The position numbers and the translations under genes are program-made. Under the pieces are notes generated by a model, which made no database searches, had not been told where the DNA came from, and was given only the letters and a program-made list of their open reading frames with translations. From positions 179,616,151 to 179,680,150 of the forward strand of contig NC_081555.1 of assembly GCF_963082655.1 (NCBI RefSeq): DNA of 64,000 bases. Reading direction: 5' to 3'. This DNA is from Stomoxys calcitrans. Taxonomy: Eukaryota; Arthropoda; Insecta; Diptera; Muscidae. Below are positions 56,726-64,000 of the stretch, one piece after another. Numbering within the stretch: position 1 is the stretch's first letter; the number at the start of each line of letters is the position of its first letter.

Positions 56726-58245
56726 TTTATACCCACCACCGAAGGATGGGGGTATATTCATTTTGTCATTCCGTTTGCAACACATCGAAATATCCATTTC
56801 CGACCCTATAAAGTATATATATATTCTTGGTCAGCGTAAAAATCTAAGACGATCTAGACATGCCCGTTCGTCTGTCCGTCTGTCTGTTGAAATCACGCTA
56901 CAGTCTCCAAAAATAGAGATATTGCGCTGAAACTCTGCACAGATACTTTTTTTGTCCATATGCAGGTTAAGTTCAAAGATGGGCTATGTCGGACTATATC
57001 TTGATATAGCCCCCATATAGACCGATCCCCCGATTTAGGATCTTAGGCCCATAAAAGCCACATTCATTGTCCGATTTTGCTGAAATTTGGGCCAGTGAGT
57101 TGTGTTAAGCCCTTCGACATCCTTCGTCAATTTGGGCCAGATCGGTCCAGATTTGGATATAGCTGCCACATAGACCGATCCTACGATTTAGGGTCTTAGG
57201 CCCATAAAAGCCACATTTATTATCCGATTTTGCTGAAATTTGGGACAGTTAAGTTTCTTGACCTTCTTCTGCAATATGGCACAGATGGGTCCAGATTTGG
57301 ATGTAGCTGCCATATAGACCGATCTCTTGGTTTTAGGTTTTGGGGTCATAAAAGGCGCATTTATTGTCCGATGTCGCCGAAATTTGGAACAGTGAGTTGT
57401 GTTAGGCCCTTCCACATTCTTCTTCAATTTCACTCAGATCAGCCCAGATTTAAATATAGCTGCCATATAGACCGATCTCTCAATTTAATGTTTTGGGCCC
57501 ATAAAAGGCGCATTTATTGTCGAATGTTGCCGAAATTTGGAACAGTGAGTAGTGTTAGACCTTTCGACATCCCTTTTCAATTTGACTCAGATCGGGCCAG
57601 ATTTCAATATAGCTGCCATATAGACCCATCTCTTTAAGGTCTTTGGCCCATAAAAGGCACATTTATTATCTGATGTCGTCGAAATTTGGGACAGTGAGTT
57701 GTGTTTAGTTCTTCGACATCCCTCTTTAATTTTTACCAGATTAAAGACTTGGTCCTATAAAAGGCGTATTTATGATCCGATGAATTTTACACAGTGACTT
57801 ATGTTAGGCTTTTCGACATCCAGGTCGCATATGGTTCAGATAGGTCTATATTTGGATATAGCTACCAAAACTACCAATATTTTGTTCTACAAACTTGAAT
57901 AATAACTTGAACTTATCAGACCTCAGACTCAATGTCCGTGCCGAATTCGGCCCAAATCAGACCATATTTCGATATAGCTGCTATGGGGACATAAATTATG
58001 CATTTTTCACCGGATTATGGTACATATACCCGAGATGCGCGCCCCGGTAGCCGAGTTGATAGCGTGCTTGGATTACCAGTGCAGGAGTCGTGGGTTCGAT
58101 CCCTGCCAGAAACCTTGGTATGTCGCTATTGTGGTATCACCATGGATTCAAAATTTTCTGAGTGAGCCTGTAAAGGACTGCCACTCTTACCTAACCTAAC
58201 CGAGATGGTGGGTTTTAAAAATATTGGCCCATCTGAACATAACAC
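56726..58245 (-). repeat. Rep-B element, split near its head by SINE-2
   Basis: The reverse tail tttttatacccaccaccgaaggatggggg starts at 56724-56750 and the core has about six monomers. The head region ends acatatacccgagatg, is split by SINE-2 (58037-58199), then resumes ccgagatggtgggttttaaaaatattggccc. The terminal cttttacttgtt has decayed. Confidence 0.87.
58037..58199 (+). mobile_element. SINE-2 (tRNA-derived) with target duplication
   Basis: 163 bp. A-box-like ggtagccgagttgatagcg and B box GGGTTCGATCC (58092-58102) form a pol III promoter. The body is ttggtatgtcgctattgtggtatcaccatgg...gagcctgtaaaggactgccactcttac and it ends in cctaacctaa. CCGAGATG flanks it at 58029-58036 and 58200-58207. 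The tRNA part cannot fold as a normal tRNA gene with matching acceptor arms, so I call a SINE. Confidence 0.88.
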
Positions 58246-58399
58246 CTTTTTAATGATTTTTTGTTTATTTGTGCAAAGACTTGAAGAACTCATAGCTAAG
58301 TAATGCCCATATAGAAGGTTCATTTTAACGAAATTAATTTGTAAGTCGAAAAAGATTCGTAACAAAGAACTTAGAAAGGTTGATTTGTGAGCTATTATC
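58246..58399. other. Short sequence, no feature seen
   Basis: AT-rich and may be the 5' flank of the transposase remnant. Confidence 0.35.
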
Positions 58400-59215
58400 T
58401 TTTTGGCAACACTGGTTTAAACAGCTCTCGCACGTTTACTGTTTAGTTTCACTGTCAAACATCTTCAGTTTGGTCTATAATTTAACCATTTAACGTCTAA
58501 CAAACGGACAACGCTTGCAAGTTATCTAATTTTATTATCAAAATGCGTGCTCTGCCACGAAAGTTCAACGCGCGTTTCTTCTTCTTGAAAGACGAAATTT
58601 ATTTTTGGCTCAATGTGTACGTTAATAAGCAGAATTGTCGATTTCGGAGTGAAGATCACCCTGAAGCTTAGCAAGAGCTACCAATACATACAGAAAAAGT
58701 CACAGTTTGGTGAGGTTTATGGGCTGGTGACATATTGGACTGTACTTCTTCAAAGATGATGCGAATCGTGACGTAACTGTGAATGGCGAGCGCCATCGTG
58801 AGATTATATTTAACACCATATGACAACACGCTATGAGATGATATTAAATTTTTTTTTTGCCCAATATGCAAGAGCTTGACTTCCATGAATGTGGTTTCAA
58901 AAAGGCGAGTTCGGTGACCATTTTATTTTACATTCGGGACCGGTCAATTGGCCGTCTAGATCATGCGATTTAACGCCTTTAGACTATTTTTGTGGTTCTA
59001 TGCTAAAGCTCATGTCTATACAGACAAGCCCGCTTCAATTGACGCATTGGAAGACGATATTGAAGCATTTATTCGTGAGATACGAAATGTTGGAAAGAGT
59101 ATGCCAAAATTCGACTAAGAGGATGGGCCATTTGAGGTGCATTCACGGTCAACATTTGCATGAAATAATCTTCAAACATCAAATTATATGAACCGTACTA
59201 TCGGTTCAAATAAAG
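58400..59215 (+). pseudogene. Tc1/mariner-superfamily transposase, broken
   Basis: A possible ATG (58543) opens a short N-terminal piece. Family-type blocks follow in changing frames: 'FWLNVYVNKQNCRF' then 'EDHPEA-stop-QELP' (58600-58680), 'KVTVW' (58695), 'VTVNGERHREIIFNT' (58775-58820) and 'WPSRSCDLTPLDYF' (58950-58990). A +1 shift leads to 'YAKAHVYTDKPASIDALEDD', then 'RGQHLHEIIFKH'-like C-terminus by 59190. After 'WFQ' the segment with the second catalytic Asp is deleted and the frame jumps to 'GEFGDHF'. AATAAA lies at 59209-59214. It encodes a DDE cut-and-paste enzyme by family knowledge but cannot be active. Confidence 0.8.
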
Positions 59216-59241
59216 ATTTCATGTATTTTTCTGAATTATGT

Positions 59242-59622
59242 TTACTTATTTTTATTGAAAAACTTTCCTATAACTCTTAAAAATTCACCCTTTAAAATAT
59301 AGAAAGGTTTTAGAGTTTGTTTGAGGATGAATTGTAGGTCATGTGGAAAATTTTTAAAATGTGGATCCTTCTCAAAATCCAGTTTCGTTTCGAAAGGTGC
59401 CTTGACTTTCACAACCATCGCTGGCTCATATTCCCATGACTGCTCCCGAATTTCTAGCTCATTTTTGTGATACTTATTTAACATTATGTGACGCTGAAAG
59501 ACCACAGAGACCACTTCCCAGTTTACCTGCAGGTCAATATCTCCTTCATGAAACTTTCTCAAATCTATGTCTAACAACATTAGTATTATTCGGTCCATGA
59601 ATTGATATTGCCTATTGTGCTC
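59242..59622 (-). CDS. Coding-like fragment, unrecognised, fused to Rep-B
   Basis: An open frame of about 125 codons ends in TAA at 59244-59242. Its residues look protein-like: mixed charged and hydrophobic, no low complexity, with motifs such as 'LDIDLRKFHEGDIDLQVNWE' and 'HDLQFILKQTLKPFYIL'. Nearby frames over repeats do not look like this. The frame reads on upstream (59623-59715) only into a reversed Rep-B monomer, so its true start is not here. A CAG acceptor-like site (catattCAG|ATGAGC) sits at about 59622, so it could be a terminal exon. It might equally be a captured gene or element fragment. I cannot name a family. Confidence 0.35.
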   Translation of the reverse strand, partial: EHNRQYQFMDRIILMLLDIDLRKFHEGDIDLQVNWEVVSVVFQRHIMLNKYHKNELEIREQSWEYEPAMVVKVKAPFETKLDFEKDPHFKNFPHDLQFILKQTLKPFYILKGEFLRVIGKFFNKNK

Positions 59623-60145
59623 ATCTGAATATGATCCAGATCGGTCTATATTTGGATATAGCTGACTTATGCACCGATCTTGCGATTTCAGTTCTGGGGC
59701 CCATAAAAGAAGCATTTATTAACCGATTTCGCTGAAATTTGGCATAATGAGTTGTGTAGGGCTTCTCGAAGGTCTCACTGTATATGATTCAGATCGGGCT
59801 ATATTTGGATATATATGTTATATATACCGATCTCTCAATTTAAGGTCACAGGTATATAAAAAACGAATTTCTTTCCCGATTTTGCTGAGTTTTGGTAAAA
59901 TGAGTTGTTTTAGACCCCCACGCATTCTGAATATGGTGTACAATATATTTGAAGATAGCTACCACATAGACCAATCTTCCGTTTATGGTCTAGGTCAGTG
60001 AATTGTGGTAAACCGCTCGAAGTCCCTGGCAAGTTTGTGTCCAAATCGGTCGATATAGCTGCTAAGTTTCATAAATGGTGTATTATTCATCGGAGTTGAC
60101 ATAATGATGTTCGTTCGGCCCGGTCGAACTTAAAGCGTTTTAATT
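59623..60145 (-). repeat. Rep-B core and head, tail side missing
   Basis: Starts mid-monomer (gatccagatcggtctatatttggatatagctgac), continues through about three diverged monomers and ends with the reverse head gttcggcccggtcgaacttaaagcgttttaat. The tail side is replaced by the coding-like fragment. Confidence 0.75.
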
Positions 60146-60982
60146 GTCTAAAACTAATTTTTATTTCGTTTTATTTTATTTTTTCTTTCCCACTGTGCCT
60201 TAAAAATTACCTTCGTCTACTTTACTCTTGACTTCCTATGTCAACGCCACAGCATTTTGTCCGGATGTTAGCTAGGATGCATGGCAACGTGAATGGCTGC
60301 ATGTTGAATGCTGTTGATAAATCCATCTCGTTGGACGTTGGATGCATTGCGAGCGTATCGACATAAAAAACACTCTGAAATCCAATAATTTCCTCAACAT
60401 TTTAAGATTAAGTGACACCGAGAAGTGCTCAGCCAATGGCACATCCTCCCCCACCTAAAGCCCCCCATTGTGGTTGGGCCCACGGTTGGCTGGCAGGGTG
60501 TATGGGTGTACGCGTCCATTTCCAGGGAATCCCAAGGAAATGGAAGATGAATAAATTGGATTATAGCTTCAAATGTTGTTTATTTTCCGTGTGTCTCCGC
60601 ATGTTTTGTAAGTGCGTGCCGATGTGCGTGTGAGAGTGGGTGGATAGTCATTGAGTTTAGGGGTTTGGGATTCGGTAATTGTTTCAATGGATGAATAGAT
60701 GGATATACATTTTGTTGCAGTTGTCGTTTGCCTGCAATTGCACTGTGGTTTCCAACGTACTCAATGTTTCTCTGTCAATTGGAAGGACATTGATCGATGT
60801 ATTACGAATTCTACGGCTACACTACCTCTACAAAATTGTGGATGTGGTACTTTCGTAGGGATACATTTGTTATACAGGATGCGCCAGAGGAACCTACTTA
60901 TTGGAACAAACTCCCCAGCAGTGAGTTGGACGAGGGGGGAGGTCGATAAACTGCGCATCTGGAAGTCCCCAAGTTTTATTCT
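60146..60982. other. Single-copy DNA, no gene recognised
   Basis: Overlapping short frames at 60699-60998 (plus) and 60761-60958 (minus) are unrecognised. I see no RNA gene. Confidence 0.5.
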
Positions 60983-61985
60983 CTCGATCTCAGCGTAAAA
61001 ATTTAAGACGATCCAGCCATGTCCGTCCGTATGTCTGTTGAAATCACGCTACAGTCTTTAAAAATAAAGATATTGAGCTAAAAATCTGCACAGATTCATT
61101 TTCCGTCCATAAGCAGGTTAAGTACGAAGATAGGCTATATCGGACTATATCTTGATATGATAGGGTCTTAGGCCATAAAGCCACATTTATTGTCCGATTT
61201 CGCCAAAATTTGGGATAGTGAGTTGTGTAAGGTCCTTCGACACATTTCTTCAATTTGGCCCAGATCGGTCCAAATTTAGATTTAGCTGCCATATAAACCA
61301 ATTTCTCGATTTAAAGTTTTGGGCCCATTAAAGGCGCATTTATTGTCCGATGTCGCCGAAATTTGAGACAGTGAGTTGTGTTAGGCCCTTCGACATTCTC
61401 CTTCAATTTGTCTCAGATCGGTCCAGATTTGGATGTAGCTACCATATCGACCGATTTCTCGATTTAAGATTTTGGGCCATAAAATGCGCATTTATTGTCC
61501 GATGTCGCCGAAATTTGGGACAGTGAGTTGCGTTGGACCCTTCATCATTTTTCTGCAACTTGGCTCAAATCGGTCGAGATTTGGATATAGCTGCCATATA
61601 AAAAAAAATTTCTCTATTTAAAGTTTTGGGCCCATAAAAGGCGCATTTATTGTCCGATTTCGCCGAAATTTGGGACAGTGAGTTGCGTTGGACCCTTCAA
61701 CATTTTTCTGCAACTTGGCTCAAATCGGTCCAGATTTGGATATAGCTGTCATATAGACCGATATCTCGATTTAAAGTCTTGGCCCCATAAAAGGCGCATT
61801 TGTAATCCGATTTCACTGAAATTTGACACAGCGACTTATGTAAGGCTTCTCGACATCCATGTCGTATATGGTTCAGATTGGTTTATTTTTAGATAAAGCT
61901 ACTGAAAAGACCGGTCCAAATCGAATCATATTTCGATATAGCTGCTATGGGGAATAAGATATGAATTTTTCACCGGATTTTGACG
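60983..61985 (-). repeat. Rep-B element, outer tail missing
   Basis: Begins within the reverse tail (cagcgtaaaaatttaagacgatccagccatgtccgtccg), has about five monomers and ends in head-proximal sequence (gctgctatggggaataagatatgaatttttcaccggattttgac) before a Rep-A tail. The terminal inverted-repeat boxes are absent from both sides. Confidence 0.85.
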
Positions 61986-62757
61986 AACTACTCGAAACAT
62001 CTGAGACCCCATAAAGTATATATATTCTTGATCGTCGTGACATTTTATGTCGATCTAGCCATGGGAGTAAAACTAGCCGCTTGAAGTAAAGCTAGCCGCT
62101 TGAAATTGTGCATAAATACTTTTTATTAGTGTAGGTCGGTTGGGATTGTAAATGGGCTATATCGGTCCATGTTTTAATATAGCTGCCATATAAACCGATC
62201 TTGGGTCTTGATTTCTTAAGCCTCTAGAGGGCGCAATTCTTATCCGATTGGAATGAAAATTTGCACGACGTGTTTTGTTATGATATCCAAAAACTGTGCC
62301 AAGTATGGTTCAAATCAGTCCATAACCTGATGCAGCTGCCATATAAACCGATCTGGGATCTTGACTTCTTGAGCCTCTAGAGGTCGCAATTATTATCCGA
62401 TTTGCCTGAAATTTTTTACGCCGGATCCTCTCATGCCCATCAACATACGTGTTTATTATGATCTGAATCGGTCTATAGCCCGATACAGCTCCCATATAAA
62501 TCGATCTCTCTATTTTACTTCTTGAGCCCCCAAAGGGCGCAATTCTTATTCGAATTGGCTGACATTTTACACAGGTCTCCAACATATAATTTAATTGTGG
62601 TCCAAACCGGACCAAATCTTGATATCGCTCTATTAGCAGCTCTAATCTTTTCTTATATCCTTTTTTGCCTAAGAAGAGATGCCGGGAAAAGAACTCGACA
62701 AATGCGATCCATGGTGGAGGGTATATAAGATTCGGCCCGGCCGAACTTAACACCTTC
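61986..62757 (-). repeat. Rep-A element, reverse
   Basis: Tail-side start cgaaacatctgagaccccataaagtatatatattcttgatcg, missing the GACGGAC tract. Three to four monomers. Reverse head atccatggtggagggtatataagattcggcccggccgaacttaacacc. Confidence 0.87.
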
Positions 62758-62861
62758 TTAATTGTGTTTTTTTTTTTTTTTGTTTTATTTTCCTCTTAAT
62801 AGCTTGGTATTGTTATCATCTAAACATCATGGATTTTAAATTTTGTCTGCATTTCTATGGC
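62758..62861. other. Spacer with T-run
   Basis: A T homopolymer at about 62767-62780 separates two same-orientation Rep-A copies. No other feature. Confidence 0.5.
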
Positions 62862-63580
62862 CTCCACCTTATGATGGGGCTATACTAATTTCGTCATTCC
62901 GTTTGTAACTCATCAAAATACTGAACGGAAACCTAATAAAGTATATATATATATTCTTGATCGTTTTGACATTCTAAGTCGATTTTGCCTTGTCCGTCCG
63001 TCCATCTGTCTGTCGGAAGCACGCTAACCTTTGAGTGAGTATAGCTAGTCGCTTGCACCAATACTTCTTCTTAGTGTAGGTCAGTTGGGATTGTAAATGG
63101 GTCAAATCGGTCCATGTTCTGACATAGCTTTTATAAAAACAGATCTCACATCTTGACTTCTTGATATAGCTGCCATATAAACCGACTTGGGATCTTGACT
63201 TCTTGAGCCTTTACAGTGCCCAATTGTCATCTGATATGCCTGACATTTTTCTTGAAATGTTTTGTTTCGTCTTCTAACTACTATGCCAAGTATAGCCTAC
63301 ATCGGTTTATAACACATTATAGCTCCCATATAAACCGCTCTCCCGATACTTATCCAATTTAGCTGAAAGTTTGCTCAATGACTTTTACTATGGTCTCCAA
63401 CGACCGAAACAAGTATGGCCTAAATCGCTCCGTAACCTGATGTAGCTTTAATAGCATGGCAAATTGTATCTGTTATCCTTTGTTTGCCTAAAAAGAGATA
63501 CCGGGTTAAGAACTTGACAAATGCGATTCATGGTGGAGGGTATTAAAGATTCGGCCTGGCCAAACTTAGCACGCCTTTAC
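62862..63580 (-). repeat. Rep-A element, reverse, both ends diverged
   Basis: Reverse tail cctccaccttatgatggggctatactaatttcgtcattccg, tract cttgtccgtccgtccatctgtctgtcgg, three monomers, and reverse head catggtggagggtattaaagattcggcctggccaaacttagcacgcctttac. Confidence 0.87.
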
Positions 63581-63825
63581 TTCTAATTCTAAATCATTCA
63601 ATAATCGAAAATCCCTGTATCTTATCTATGAATAGAAAGATGGATAGTTGGTCGACCATACGGACGTAAGCGAAGCTAGTAGTCGCTTTCATATGAACAA
63701 AGTCCTCACAACATCCCGAGGAACAAACTCTCCGGTAATGAATTACTTGCCACTGCCACTCATATATGCACCAAAGTTGCACAAGATAAATGTTTCTCTT
63801 TACTAATACTGTAGAGTAGGTTGTT
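63581..63825. other. Short sequence, no feature seen
   Basis: Only a short unrecognised minus-strand frame (63594-63782). Confidence 0.45.
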
Positions 63826-64000
63826 TTTTATACCCTACACCACTACTGTGGTACAGGGTATTATAACTTAGTGAATTTGCTTGTAACACCCAGAAGGAAG
63901 CAAGATAGACCCATTGATAAGTATACCGATCGACTCAGAATCACTTTCTGATTCGATTTAGCCATGCCCGCCTGTCTGTCTGTCTGTCCGTTAGTCTGTC
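63826..64000 (-). repeat. Rep-D element, cut by window end
   Basis: Reverse tail tttataccctacaccactactgtggtacagggtattataac, then gaagcaagatagaccc...gtataccgatcgactcagaatcactttctgattcgatttagccatg and (GTCT/GTCC)n. The core lies outside the window. Confidence 0.85.

Noticed and set aside
58037..58110. Ordinary tRNA gene at SINE-2
   Set aside because: Target duplication and a tRNA-unrelated body ending in cctaacctaa show a retroposed SINE.
62310..62753. 147-codon minus-strand frame
   Set aside because: It lies wholly inside Rep-A monomers and head.

Overview
This is eukaryotic, repeat-dominated DNA with no complete protein-coding gene that I can support. The sequence suggests a calyptrate (muscoid) fly. 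The evidence is AT-rich single-copy stretches with dipteran-style CA/GT, CAG and GTT runs; tRNA-derived SINEs; mariner, pogo and non-LTR relics typical of flies; and many copies of the CGGTCTATATGGCAGCTATATC repeat that I associate with muscid and related fly genomes. The taxon is an inference and no host gene confirms it.

Most of the window is a set of related modular repeats, named here Rep-A, -B, -C and -D. Each has a head (A: AACAAGTAAAAGCGTGC then a GGCCGGGCCGAA box), a tandem core and a tail with GACGGACGGACATGGCTAGATCG-like sequence ending in ...GGGTATAAAA. A, B and C differ in sequence, yet their core monomers are almost always exactly 153 bp. Each monomer I checked carries the same 43-nt imperfect hairpin. 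Head and tail form short inverted repeats whose sequence differs by family but stays complementary. A fifth tandem array, Rep-E (46.56-48.78 kb), has a 129-bp period.

Layout: 0-8.4 kb Rep-A/B/D copies and SINEs; 8.92-10.15 kb about 205 copies of TAAGGG; 10.6-18.1 kb two MITE families, SINEs and a broken mariner transposase; 18.1-27.2 kb Rep clusters around a single-copy block (24.4-25.9 kb); 28.9-31.5 kb a decayed jockey-like reverse transcriptase; 31.5-40.4 kb Rep-A/D, a mariner MITE, a reverse transcriptase scrap and a SINE; 40.4-41.8 kb single-copy DNA with two TATCGATA palindromes; 41.86-43.77 kb a pogo/Tigger-type element (22-bp terminal repeats, TA duplication) that contains a 5'-truncated non-LTR element with RNase H; 44-46.3 kb a second mariner MITE and Rep-A; 46.5-48.8 kb Rep-E; 51-55.2 kb a stack of Rep-C and Rep-A copies; 56.7-60.1 kb Rep-B interrupted by a second SINE with a clean target duplication, then a broken mariner transposase and a coding-like fragment fused to a Rep-B core; 61-64 kb more Rep-B/A/D.

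No genes act together here. The dynamics are those of selfish DNA: nested insertions, internal deletion and unequal exchange. The single-copy blocks (about 12-13.5, 15.6-16.9, 20-21, 24.4-25.9, 32.5-34.3, 36.5-37.4, 48.8-50.9, 55.2-56.7 and 60.1-61 kb) read like intergenic or intronic DNA of a neighbouring gene outside the window.
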